Origin: Platanthera guangdongensis
Lineage: Eukaryota > Streptophyta > Magnoliopsida > Asparagales > Orchidaceae
Assembly: GCA_039583875.1 (NCBI GenBank)
Contig: CM077151.1
Coordinates: 26,899,940-26,963,939, forward strand
Direction: 5' to 3'
DNA length: 64,000 nucleotides
The notes beneath the pieces were generated by a model. The model saw only the letters and a list, made by a program, of their open reading frames with translations, was not told the origin of the DNA and made no database searches. The position numbers and the translations under genes are program-made. Shown here piece after piece: positions 20,336 to 31,106 of this stretch (positions are counted from its first letter, which is position 1; the number at the start of each line of letters is the position of its first letter).

Positions 20336-22096
20336 AGAGTGACTGCCGCACTCGCCCGAGTGCACCTCCCTCAATATCTTCGAGATCTCTTCTTTGGTCA
20401 CACATCTAGCTAGGAGCCCTGACAACATCTTACGATGCAGGCCCCCCTCCATCATTAAGTAGTGAGCTGCTTTGCGCTTGAAGCTTCTCCCGACCTTGGT
20501 CCCCTCAGGAAGTTCACCGGTGGTTAGGAAGGTCACAAATGGATCCACCCACGAGGGTTGCCGATCCACCACCATCAACTCTCCTTCCTCGATAGCCGGT
20601 CGGAATAGCTCCGTCAAGGTCCCTCCTCCCCGAGGTCCGAACTTGGCTAATCGATCGGCGGCTACACTTTCTTCCCTCGGAACATGTTGAATTGAGAATG
20701 ACCGGAATCCTCCGATGATCGCCCTTACCTTGGAGAGGTATTTGATGAGGGTAGGCTCCCGAGCTTCAAACTCTCCCCGGATCTGCGATGCTACTACCTT
20801 TGAATCAGTGAAAGCTTCCACATCCCGAATCTCCAGCTCCTTTGCCAAGCAGAGGCCGGCGATCATGGCCTCATACTCCGCTTGATTGTTGGTCACGGGG
20901 AAATGTAAAATGACCGCTTGCTCTATGGTTACCCCCTGAGGACTTGTCAATACCACCCCTGCCCCGAGGGAGTGCCTTCCCGAGGCCCCATCAACCATCA
21001 ACTTCCATGCTTCTCGGGGTTGCTGCTCTCCCCCCTCGACTTCAACGATGTAGTCTGCTAGGAAGTCTGCCACTGCCTGTGCCTTGATGGAGAGCCTTGG
21101 GACAAAGGAGATGTCGAACTCGCTTAGCTCAATGGGCCACTTAGCCAGTCTCCCCGAGTGCTCCACTCCTTCGAAGATCTTGCGAAGAGGGTGGTCGGTC
21201 ACCACCCTAATCGAATGTGCTTGAGAGTACGACCGGAGTTTCCTTGCCGAGATGACCAAGGCGTAAGCGAGCTTTTCCAGGATGGGGTAGCGAAGCTCTG
21301 CTTTCCTCAATATCCGGCTGACGTAGTAGATGGGCAACTGCTTCTTTCCTTCTTCCCTCACTAGGACGGAGCTCACCGCCTCCGCTCCTACTCCGAGGTA
21401 CAAGGTCAGGTCCTCTCCTTCTTTTGGGCTCTGAAGTAGAGGAGCCTGAGAGAGTTGTCTTTTTAGCCCTTGGAAGGCCTCTTCGCACTCGGTTGTCCAT
21501 TCAAACCTTTGATTCCCCCGCAGTACCTTAAAGAATGAAGAACACTTGTCTCCTGCCCTGGAGAGGAACCTGCTTAGCCCAGCCAGCTTGCCTGTCAAGC
21601 GCTGGACCTCCTTGGCGTCGCGAGGTGACTCCAAATCCAGGATGGCCTTTACCTTGTCCGGGTTGGGCTCCACCCCCGCCGGAGTCAGAAGATGCCCGAG
21701 GAACTTCCCGCGGCTGGCCCCGAAGACACACTTCAAGGGGTTCAGCCTCATCTTGAACCTTCTTAAGGTGGCGAATGTTTCCTCCAGATCTTGTAGGTGC
21801 GAAACCATGCACTTGCTTTTGATCATTAGGTCGTCGACGTAGACCTCCAAGTTCCTCCCCCTCTGATCCCGGAAGACTCGATCCATCATGCGCTGATAGG
21901 TAGCCCCTGCGTTCTTTAACCCAAAGGGCATCATTTTGTAACTGAAGCATCCCTCCCTTGTGATGAAGGAAACATCCTTGGTATCAGGAGGGTGCATCCG
22001 GATCTGGTGATAACCTGAAAAAGCATCTAAAAAGCTCATGACAGAAAAACCGACGGCTGAATCAACCAGCGCGTCGATCCGAGGCAGGGGTAGCAA
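20336..22096 (-). pseudogene. Tat reverse transcriptase and two RNase H domains
   Basis: From 22096 the frame gives LPLPRIDALVD, FLDAFSGYHQI, FGLKNAGATYQRMMD and the catalytic EVYVDDLMIKS. Then comes the gypsy RNase H (YASRILRKAE-like YYVSRILRKAELRYP and TDHPLRKIF). A second, archaeal-type RNase H follows (LMVDGASGRHSLGAGVVL, NNQAEYEAMIAGL, TDSKVVASQI). Two RNase H domains are a mark of the Tat lineage. This part is open for about 585 codons, up to the solo LTR. It is separated from the RT start by a stop and a frameshift. Confidence 0.93.
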
Positions 22097-22143
22097 TCCT
22101 TAGGGCATGATTTATTTAACAAAGAAAAGTCAATACACATTCT

Positions 22144-22953
22144 TCATTTTCCACCTCCCTTCTTTACCATTACCACATTGGAGATCCAACCTGGATACTG
22201 GATCTCTGAGATGAAGTCCGCCTCCAGGAGCTTCTTGACCTCCTCGCGTATTGGCTCCTCCAGCTTTGTTGCGATGGTCCTCATCTTCTGGCGTATGGGG
22301 CGAGTGTGGGGGTCCAAGTTCAGGCGATGGCAGGCCACGTCTGCGTCGATGCCTGGCATGTCCGCCGCGCTCCAGGCGAAGATGTCGATGTTGCCTTGAA
22401 TGCAAGCCCACACTTGCTCCCGGGCCTCGGGACTCAAGCCCCCGCTGACCCGCACCCTTTGTACTTTCCCTGCGCTGGTGAAGACCTCCATCTCCACCAC
22501 TTCTTCGACCGGCTCCAGCCGCGACTGCTCCCAGCTGGCCCTCGCCTCTTCCTCCAGCTCCAGCTCTCCCCTTTCTACCTCCTCCTCGTCCTCCATTGCT
22601 TCTACCAGCCCCTCCTGCTGCTGCACGACTCCCACGCCCCTCGGGGCCTCTCCCTCAACTCCTCCCGCCGCTTGTTCTCCTACTTCCACTGCCCCTCCTA
22701 GTCTCTCCTGCTCCTCGTCCCCCCAGACCGGCTGCACATCTCCTTGCTGCTTCTCAGTCTCCCCTTCTCCCACTTCCCCTTCAACTACCTCTCTTGCCTC
22801 CTCTAGGCCCAATCCCTCTTCCTCAACGACCTCCTCAAGTGCCGCCATCTCAATCTCCAACTCCTCTGCCTCTGCCATCCATGACACGGTGTTGACTGCT
22901 GTAACGTAACATTGTCTTGCCACCTTCAGGTCCCCTCTTACTCTGACCTGCAC
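22144..22953 (-). pseudogene. Tat pol, N-terminal RT segment after protease
   Basis: A Glu-rich linker (many EE and VE pairs) leads into WACIQGNIDIFAWSAADMPG, HRLNLDPHTRPIRQKMR and ADFISEIQYPGWISNVVMVKK, the conserved entry to Tat reverse transcriptase. TGA at 22144-22146 (minus) falls where the family has Trp. About 50 bp further on one base is missing in a C run near 22095, so the fingers region is cut in two frames. Confidence 0.85.
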
Positions 22954-23528
22954 CCCCCCATTGTTGAACTTGAGACATTGATGGAACGAGGAGGGGACGC
23001 AGCGAAAGGCGCTGATGAGGGGCGTCCAAAGATGGCATTATAGCTGCTCGGGGGGTCCACGATCACGAACCTACAGTTCCGTGACACGCCCCCCAACCTT
23101 ACGTGCAGCCCTACTCCTCCTTCTACCTCTTTCCTCTCTCCGGAGAACCCGAACAGAGGTCCATCCGAAGCCAAGACCCTCTTCCCTTCAACCCTCATCT
23201 CATCAAAGGCCTTCTTGAAGATGACATTTACCGAGCTCCCGTTATCTACCAATATCCTCGAGACCGTATAATTTTCCACCGCCGTCTGGATCACCAGGGA
23301 GTCACAGAATGGATCCTCATAGTCTGACATGTCTGCTGATGAGAAAGTGATCTTTTCTTCTGGTGGGGGAACTTGGGAGGTAGAGGCCACCCCCCTTCGG
23401 TACATGGTTTGCAGGCTCCCCTTGCGGGTTGCCTCAATCCCCACTCCTCCGTGAATCACCCCGATTCCTCCCCGGGTCCCTACATCTACCCGATCTTCGC
23501 ACCTATCTTCCACCTCGCCCTGCTGCAC
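22938..23528 (-). pseudogene. Tat aspartic protease region
   Basis: Contains SRILVDNGSSVNVIF, the active-site motif in the D-x-G-S-S form usual for Tat elements, followed by FKKAFDEM and later SSYNAIFGRP. The family enzyme cuts the polyprotein. It is open for 196 codons but not joined in frame to gag or RT, so an in-frame polyprotein is lost. Confidence 0.85.
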
Positions 23529-23589
23529 CTCTACTATCCTTACCGGTGGATCCTGCCTCCCTGCTCCTCTTGCTTCTCTTAACTCTAAG

Positions 23590-25004
23590 AACTTCGGGCA
23601 GGTGGTCGTTGCGTGACCTTCCTACTGGTGGAAGTCACAAAAAAGCAACGCCTCCCCGCCCCTTCTTCCCTCTCCTCTCCCTCTTCTCCCTCCTCCTCGA
23701 GCTCCTCTCCCAGCTCCTCTTCCTCTTCCCACTTCCATGGCCTCCTGCGGTGGTGGGGGACGACCCCTCGGCTCCTACCTCCATGCCGGTCGATCGAACC
23801 TCCGGGGTTCCCGCAGGTTATCTCTCCCCTGGTAGCCTTCTCCTGGGCCTTGGGGGCGACCCTCCTGGGGCCTCCAACCAAACCGGTTGTTCGGCTCCCG
23901 GGCCCCCCATCCCTGCTGCTGCCCAAACCTTCGGGGCTATTCCCTTCTCCTTTCTTCCCTTTGCTCCCTCTGTTCCCTTGGCTCCTTCTGTCTTCCCGCT
24001 GCTGGTTCCTTCACGTAGTCCTCCGCCAGCCTGGCCAACTTCCTGGCAAATGCTGGGTTTGCTCTCTCGAAGTCAATTTCCTTTGCCGCCCTCTCCATGA
24101 GCTCCTCAAAGGAGAGGGGAGGCACCCTCTTCAACTCCATGCTAAAGAATCCCGGTCTCAGCCCCAGGGTGAAGGCCAGCATCAGTGCGTACCTTGGGAC
24201 CTCCTGGACCAGGAGGATCTCCTCCTGAAACCGGTCGACATAGTGACCCAGCGTCTCATCCGGCTTCTGCCTCACCGCAAACATACACTCCGCTTCCTTC
24301 TTCCGCTTCTTCGAGGTTGAGAACCTCAACAGGAAACTTCTCCGCAGATCCTCAAAACAGTAGATTGATCTTGCTGGCAACTGGTGGAACCAGTCCCGAG
24401 CCTTCTCCTTCAACGTGATGGCAAATAGCCGGCACTTGAAGGCATCCGTCATCTGCCTTATCGATACAACGTCCTCAAACCACTGTACATGTTGTACAGG
24501 GTCATCCTTCCCCGAGTAGTAGGACATGTCGGGCTCTAGGAATCCCTCCGGTACCGGAGCTGAGATGATGAGCTCGCTAAATGGGCTCTCGCCTCCTGTC
24601 TGGCGAGAGGGCACGTCCCGCGGCCTCGGTTGACTGGCCCGATCTGCAAGACCGTGCCCCGGGAAGAGCTCTCGCACTGCCACTTCCTTCTCGCCCAGAT
24701 CCGTCAGCGCCTCCTTGCCCGAGCGCTGTCTTTGGCCGGGGAAGAGTTCCCACGCCGCCACATCTCTCTCGCCCGCCTCCCCCGGGACCTCCTTTCCCGA
24801 GCGCTGTCCTGGGGCGTTCTCGCCCAAGAGCGGGACCTCTTCTATCGGGACCTGAGGGGTGGCCCACTCGCCTCTGGCCGAGAAGGCCAAACTGATCGTC
24901 TGCAGAACCTCTCGCCAGAATTCATCCAGCATCCTCTTCGTCGCTTCCTCTCCTCGGGTGGGGGAGCCTCCAAAACCTGACCCTTCACCTTCACCTCTAG
25001 CCAT
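23590..25004 (-). pseudogene. Tat gag (capsid plus zinc knuckle), broken
   Basis: The ATG is at 25004. The first 355 codons have a variable N-terminus with near-duplicate ELFPGQRQRSGKEA and ELFPGHG segments, then the capsid core: PDMSYYSGKDDPVQHVQWFE, ARDWFHQLPARSI, FLLRFSTSKKRKK, DETLGHYVDRFQEE. TAG at 23937-23939 ends this frame. Further along another frame gives CFFCDFHQ, a TAG, then EGHATTTCPKF, the zinc-knuckle region of Tat gag (C-x2-H and GH-x4-C type). At least two stops and frame changes are present. Confidence 0.85.
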
Positions 25005-25040
25005 GAGACAAAACTCAAGGCTTTCCTGTATCAGCTGCCT

Positions 25041-25058
25041 TCCACGCTCACCGCACCA
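25041..25058 (-). other. Primer-binding site for tRNA-Phe
   Basis: The minus strand reads TGGTGCGGTGAGCGTGGA four bases inside the 5' LTR. This is the complement of the 3' end of plant tRNA-Phe(GAA) as I remember it (UCCACGCUCACCGCACCA), an 18-nt match. Confidence 0.78.
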
Positions 25059-25062
25059 GAAC

Positions 25063-25780
25063 TGTTGAAGCCAAATATGACCTCAACTGTAGTTCGAAGA
25101 AAAAGGGGTGCAGCCAAAACCTACTTCTCTCAAGTCTCAACCCTCGACTGGATTCAAAGGACCTAAGACTGACCCAATAGCCTCAGCAGGGAGGTCCCAC
25201 CTCACACCCGAAAGATCTCTGAGAGCTTCCCCTCCAAAGCCAAAGCTGGGCTAGGAGCTCCTCAGAAAGCACTGGAATTTGAGATATAATGATAGCCTGC
25301 CTTCTGAGGAGCCCTTATGGGTCTATTTATAGCATCATGCTGACCTAAAATTACTGAAAAGCCCCTAGTTGGTCTGCCAATAGCCGAATCCCGCTATTTT
25401 CCTGAGGGTACTGAGGTAATTTCTCCTGAGGGCAATTAGGACATTTTACCCAAGGCCCTGGGCCCCCTCGGCGAGAGCTGAGCCGAGGACCTCCTGTCCA
25501 GAGCCTGGCGCGAACGCTCTCGCCTGCTTACAGACGAGAGCCCTTTGAGATTGGAGCCTGGCGTAAGCGCAAGCGTTCCCGCGATGGCCGCGCTCGTCGA
25601 TCTTGGCCCGCTGCTCTCCGTTCGACGATTCAGTTGCGCTCGCCTATCTTGGATCGACGATCTGGCGCAATCGCTCCCGCCCACTTGGGCGAGATCTTCT
25701 TTAGGGCGGGAACTCCTTCGGCTAACCCAATTGTGACCATTGCGTCTCCTGGTCTGACTCAGCGAATATGGGGTTGTACA
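25063..25780 (-). repeat. Tat element 5' LTR
   Basis: 718 bp, nearly identical to 12345-13072; differences include a missing GCCGCGCTG unit near 25585. On the minus strand it has TATAAATAGA (about 25324-25333), the expected TATA box for the element's genomic transcript. Confidence 0.93.
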
Positions 25781-26540
25781 GTGTGGGTTGATCTGCTCTG
25801 GTTGTTTGTGGATGCCGTGAGGTAGTACCTCTGAGTGGTATGGACGGAATGTCGCCAACAGGGAGATTGGTGGACTAGGATGGAACCGGCCAACCAACAA
25901 GTGAAGAGCCTCAGATCGGCGGTGTACGATTAGTATATCCGGTACACCAATAAGGTGCCCTGAGAGCATGGAGCGTCTGGTGGATACCGACATTTGTGAT
26001 TGATAGATTGATATGGAATATGATGACAATGCATACAGGGAAGGAACCGCTGCCCCGGGTAAGGGGTTGGGTCGTTATAATGGGTCAGCTGATGTTGACC
26101 GTTACTTTGTTTTCCGCTTTGGATTGGATGACTAATTGCAGGTGCTGCTGCTTGAATTGAAATGAGCAGAATGGAAGGATTGCTGCTAAAGGCCCTTGAA
26201 GGCCGTGCGAAGCGTGTTTGGATTTCATGTGTGGCCGGTCTGCGTGCCGATGTACGAAAATGTATTTGTGTAAAGAGAAACCTGTAAGGCCTTAAGGACA
26301 GTGTGTGTGAGTTGTATACATTCCTGGTGTGAGATATATATAAATGTGGAATTTGTATATTAGTGGAAATTCTTTGAGTTGAGTTCATGGTAACTTAAAA
26401 TGCTGCGCTACAATGTATTGAGTTAGGATGTGAGTAGATTTTGATTTCCACAAGTAATTCCGCCACTTGTCTGTGACATATGGCATGAGGCCCCGGCCGG
26501 ACGCACCGTTATATTCCACGTGACGAGTGGGGGCGTTACA
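25781..26540 (+). mobile_element. Tekay-type LTR, right part
   Basis: Continues the LTR interrupted at 12344 (GTGTGGGTTGATCTG). It ends CGAGTGGGGGCGTTACA, comparable to the Tekay LTR end GGGAGGTGTTACA at 35229, with GGCCCCGGCCGGACGCACC matching GGCCCCGACCGGACACATA. It abuts the truncated 5' LTR of the next element with no spacer. Confidence 0.7.
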
Positions 26541-27881
26541 CCGTGTTCGGTCCAAGTGTTTTGATTTTAAGTTCGGATCGTGGCCGTCCGTTTTCTTCTT
26601 TTGGGATCTGATGGTCCAGGGTTGTCCTTGCCGAGTTAAGTCAGGGAATAGGGTTTGTGAACCCTCATTCTTCATCAAGTACTCTCTTTCTAAGTTCTAG
26701 AGAGAAGGGAGAGCAAGGAAGGAGGTGAAAGAGGGATCCGGCTGCCGGAAAAGCTTCGGTGCTCCAAATCACGAGCCGAGTCCGGATCCGTGGAGGCAAG
26801 ACCGTTGCGAAGGTTTTCATCCGGCTAAGTTTCCATGGCTAGGAAGAGGGGTTGTAAGGTAACGACACTTCTCCTCTTGGTTTTATGATGCATGTTTAGC
26901 ATCTTTTCTTTCAAGCTTTTGGGCATCAAATCTCTCACATAAGAGGGGTTTGGGTCGCCATGGTTCAAGAGGAACCTCCGGGTCGATTGAGTCCGTCCCC
27001 GACATGTTTTTGTATTAGTGATCCGCTCCATTAGTGGATTAGGCATTGTGGGTGAAGCCGTGGTCGCGACCGTTAGTCCGACTCGGTGATGTTACATACG
27101 AGCTTTAAGGATTTTGTAGAAATCCGTTTCGACAAGATGTCGTTTGTGATGTTTGTATTTTCCCCCTTTTCTCGAGTGAGTACGTGTAGCCGGAACATGA
27201 CAAGATTAGCTCCGCAATGGCGGTAGATGGTTTCCTTGGTGGACAAGGTTAGCTTCGCATTGGCGGTAGATAGTTTCCTTGGTGCACGAGGACGTTGCAG
27301 TACAAATGAGGGATTATGGTGGGATTGATATTGGATTGTGATGTGTTAAGGCGTGACTTTATCTCCGTGGTCGGCTGGCTATCCCGTGACGTGCAAGTCA
27401 TGTGTGGAGAGTGTCCCAGCGAGACTAGTCCCCTTCTGTAAGACTGACGAGAACGCCAAGCATGGGGCAAGCCCATGCAATGAGGCCATGAGCGGGTGGG
27501 GTCCAACAAGGGTTCTTAGAATCGGTCAGTGTGTTAGACGGAATCCTGACATGAGAAGTCAGAGCTTGCAGGCAAGCCCGAGTTTAAGACCGTGAGCGGG
27601 TGGGGCCTTGACAAGAGTTCCGTGTGGCGGCTTGTATGCCGTTAGGGGAATTGTAGTACCCTTTTGTTTGTGGCTTAACGCCAATGGGGAAATTGGAAGT
27701 ACTCAGATGTTTGATGATGTGCTAGATGTATACGCGATAGGGTGTCTTGGGTGAAGCCCGAGTTTTGCATACATGATGCATAGTAGGCCCTTTTTCATTA
27801 TACGCTCAACATAGAAAACGTGTATGTTGTGGGGCCCTGACCGGACTCATATTATACGGTCATTACAGGGGAGGTATTACA
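26541..27881 (+). repeat. Tekay 5' LTR, truncated and internally deleted
   Basis: Aligns with 33360-35229. It starts CCGTGTTCGGTCCAAGTG, equivalent to CCGTATTCGACCCAGGTG in the 3' LTR, and ends GGGGAGGTATTACA. Relative to the 3' LTR it lacks the first 611 bp and a 528-bp segment (34651-35178) bounded by ATGTTGT at both ends. Confidence 0.88.
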
Positions 27882-27884
27882 ATT

Positions 27885-27900
27885 TGGTATTAGAGCCAGG
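27885..27900 (+). other. Primer-binding site, initiator tRNA-Met type
   Basis: TGGTATTAGAGCCAGG, three bases after the LTR; the standard plant sequence begins TGGTATCAGAGC, so one base differs. Confidence 0.85.
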
Positions 27901-27984
27901 TTGCGTCCAAGGTCAGTTAGGGCGGTCGATTTAACGTAATCGTATCACATTTAGAAGTTATCCACATAGGAGTAACACGAGACC

Positions 27985-29058
27985 ATGAGTGTCCTTATGT
28001 TTGAGTCTTGTGATAAGAGACTGATTCCTTATTTTCTTGCTTTTCCTAAGAGTGCAAGCAACAAGGCGGGTATATTGAGACCAAGAGAAGAGCTTTCGGT
28101 GAGCAGCGCCACTGCTCAGGGTCCTTTGGGCATGGGTGTAAACCCGACCGACTTCTGTCGCATGCTAGCAGAAGTGATGGTGGCAGCCCAAGCTACAGCG
28201 ACAGCTCAGGTAGCAACCCCTGCTACACCGGATACGGCGACGGCCGTGCCAGGCGGAGAAGCCAGGCGAGCAGAGCCTTTAGCAGAAAGGGTGGTTGTCG
28301 GGCATGGAGACCGGCAGATGAAGTATTTTCTGAGCTTCCATCCCTCGACGTTCAAGGGAGTCGGTACTCCGACTGATGCAGAGGATTGGTGGACACGAAT
28401 TCAAGAACTTCTGGGGGCGGCAGAGACGCCAGAGGAGAAGAAATCTGAGTTTGCAGCTTTCATGTTGGAGGGAGACACAAAGTTGTGGTGGGTGAGCCAT
28501 AGCGGCCGCCAATTTCTTGGACGCACCCCGTCCATGGAAAAATTTGGGGATGCTTTCCTAAAGAAGTACATTCCTGTTTCAACGAGGTTGGCCCTTCAGA
28601 GGCAATTTCTGCACTTGATGCAGCGAGATAAGACGGTGGACGAGTATGTCCAGGAGTTCACTCGTTTGGGTCGTTACGTGGGAACGACCATGGAGGACGA
28701 TGAGGAGAGGGATAACCTCTTCTACCAGGGGCTGAGGGAGAATCTACGACAACCCCTCATTGTCATGAAGAGAGCTGGTTTCAATGAGTTAGTTGAGGCT
28801 GCCACGACGTTGGAGAGTGATCTAGAGCGAAGCCAACGTCGTAAGGATTTTGCGCCTAAGCAAGGAGAAGGGAAGCCTTCTCAATCCCAAGGAAAGTCTG
28901 AAGGGAATAGATGGAGAAAGAAGCCTCACCCATACAAGTCCGGTGAGAAAAGCAAGTGGACGTCTGGAGGGTCTCACTCTAAGGGGCCACCGATGTGCTT
29001 CAACTGTGGTAAGGTGGGGCACATTGCTCATTTTTATAACCAAGGAGGTGCAAAGTAG
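27985..29058 (+). pseudogene. Tekay gag
   Basis: 357 codons from ATG 27985. Capsid core motifs: FLSFHPSTFKGVGTPTDAED, FAAFMLEGDTKLWW, LQRQFLHLMQRDKTVDEYVQ, and YQGLRENLRQPLIV. A basic linker leads to the zinc knuckle at residues 338-351, CFNCGKVGHIAHFY, where the last zinc ligand is Tyr instead of Cys. TAG at 29056-29058 stops the frame; the reading continues as degraded linker. The product would form the particle shell and bind RNA; with the Cys lost the knuckle is probably impaired. Confidence 0.92.
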
Positions 29059-29302
29059 GAGGCAAGGCAGGAGCAAACTATGCGCTCCGGCCCCAGTGCC
29101 GCAGACAAAGGGAAGATGGCAGAGTCTAGCGCTTTGTGGTTCCAACCGGTGCAACCAAGGGCTTGCAACCAAGGGCTTACAACCTTGGATAGCAGGAAGC
29201 GATCCGCCTACCCGACGTGGTGACAGGTATGAGGAAGTTTAAGTTTAGCCTTGTGCTTCATACTTTTAGACCGTTATATTTGATGTTTATGTTTTAGATT
29301 TT

Positions 29303-29563
29303 GTGTTAGTTTCCGGATACCCCGCTAGGGTATTGTTTGATACGGGAGCGTCGCACTCCTTTCTTGCAGAAAGCTTCATCCGAAGAATTGAAGTTGAGTC
29401 ATTTTTGGCGGATGCGGAGCTGAAGGTGCGCATGCCCAATGGGTCATCCATGACCGCCGGGAAGAAAGGGCGCATTTGTTGGGAGCTAAGCGGAGTTGAC
29501 TTCGTGTTGGTAGCAGCGGTCCTGCCGTTGGTCGAGTTTGATGTGATTTTGGGAATGGACTAG
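29303..29563 (+). pseudogene. Tekay aspartic protease
   Basis: VLFDTGASHSFLAESFIRR carries the DTGA active site, and VEFDVILGMD ends the domain. TAG at 29561-29563 stands where Tekay elements have Trp (GMDWL). There is no start codon; this part is normally read as part of the polyprotein. Confidence 0.9.
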
Positions 29564-29689
29564 CTAGTGGAGCAGCGTGTCAGTATTGATTTTCTATCCA
29601 AGGTGGTGACCCTAAGAAGCGAAGGGCAGACAAAAGTCAAGTTTGAGGGCCTTAATGGAGTGGCTTGTTCCTTAATTTCGGCCATGTAG

Positions 29690-31106
29690 TTGATGCGGGC
29701 AGTTGACCAGGGTGGAGTAGCTCTTGTGACATTATTGGAGGTTCGCCTCTCCAAGTTATCACTTGGGGAAGTGCCCGTAGTGGCGGAGTTCAAGGATGTG
29801 TTTCTGGATGAACTTCCTGGAGCGCCTCCTCGACGGGAGATCGATTTCTCGATTGAGTTAGTGCTAGAGGCTAGGCAGGTGTCACGACCTCTGTTTAGGA
29901 TGACACCAAAGGAGTTGGTCGAACTCAAGGTATAGTTGCAGGAACTGTTGGAGCAGGGGTATATCAGACCCAGTTCTTCACCATGGAGCGCGCCGGTGTT
30001 GTTCGTGAAGAAGAAAGACGGTAGTATGCGGCTATGCATAGACTACCGAGAGTTGAATAAACTGACTGTCAAGAATAAGTATCTGATTCCTCAGATAGAC
30101 GACATGTTTGACCAGTTGGTGGGGTCGGTGGTGTATTCAAAGTTGGACTTGAAGTCAGGATACTATCAGTTGCGAATTCGAGACGGGGACATACCCAAGA
30201 CAGCGTTTGGTACGAGGTATGGTTATTTGAGTTCTCAGTGATGTCGTTCGGGCTGACGAACGCACCATCCGTATTCATGGATTTGATGAATCGGGTATTT
30301 CAGAAATACTTGAACTCTTTTGTAGTTGTCTTTATCGATGACATTCTGGTGTACTTCAAATCAGAGGTGGAGCATGAGACTCACTTGAGAGTAGTCTTGC
30401 AAGTGTTGAGGGAGAACCAGCTTTATGCAAAGTTCTCAAAGTGCGAGTTCTGGCTCGAGAAGGTAGCATTTTTGGGTCATGTGATTAGTGGGGATGGAGT
30501 GGCGGTAGATCCAACAAAAGTGGAAGCCATCAGAGACTGGCCGATTTTGAGAACCGTGGCGGAAGTCCGAAGTTTTCTTAGACTAGCCTGGTACTATAGA
30601 AGATTCGTGGAAAACTTTTCGCGGATAGCTCTACCCCTCACATCACTAACTCGTAAGGATCAGAAGTTTGTGTGGACTCAGGAGTGCAGTCAGGCATTTG
30701 AGACACTGAAGGAAAGACTGATGACGGCTCCAATCCTAAGTCTACCGAAAGGGACCGAAGGATTTCAAATCTTCAGTGACGCATCAGGTTGCGGTTTGGG
30801 TTGCGGTTTGGTGCAACATGATAGTGTGATAGCCTTTGGGTCTAGGCAGCTGAAGCCTCACGAGAGGAATTACCCCGTCCATGACTTGGAGTTGGCGGCA
30901 GTAATTTTCGCGTTGAAATTATGGCGACGCTATGTTTATGGTGCGAAGGTGGAGATCTTCACGGATCACAAAAGCTTGAAGTATCTCCTAGATCAGAAGG
31001 ACTTGAATATGCGATAGCGCAGGTGGGTCGAGTTTCTTGGAGACTACGAGGTGGCGATTCAGTATACTCCAGACAAAGCCAATGTGGTGGCAGATGCCTT
31101 GAGTAG
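29690..31106 (+). pseudogene. Tekay reverse transcriptase and RNase H
   Basis: [34 protein letters not shown] and [15 protein letters not shown] precede a one-base loss near 30226. In the next frame come [18 protein letters not shown] and the catalytic [10 protein letters not shown], then [20 protein letters not shown], and RNase H with [13 protein letters not shown] and [23 protein letters not shown] codons at 29687-29689, 29933-29935 and 31015-31017 interrupt it; at two of these the family has Gln (CAG). Confidence 0.92.

Larger units (their letters stand above)
12345..25780 (-). mobile_element. Ty3/gypsy Tat-lineage retrotransposon, 13.4 kb, full length but disabled
   Basis: Two LTRs of 728 and 718 bp (12345-13072 and 25063-25780) start TGTTGAAGCC and end GGTTGTACA. 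The flanks ATGTG (12340-12344) and GTGTG (25781-25785) are a 5-bp target duplication with one difference. Order on the minus strand: 5' LTR, tRNA-Phe primer site, gag, protease, RT, RNase H, second RNase H, integrase, 115-bp array, antisense genes, 3' LTR. Two RNase H domains and a long 3' region with antisense ORFs fit the Tat lineage (Retand/RIRE2/Grande type). Stops in gag, RT and integrase, a frameshift near 22095 and a solo LTR in pol mean it cannot move on its own. Confidence 0.93.

Noticed and set aside
22400..22909. Plus-strand Ser/Pro-rich ORF of 169 codons
   Set aside because: It is the complement of the Glu-rich linker of Tat pol; no splice sites, promoter or domain of its own.
23429..24320. 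Plus-strand Pro/Leu/Ser-rich ORFs over the gag/protease region
   Set aside because: Complement of gag and the protease upstream region; composition follows the coding strand and no motif is present.
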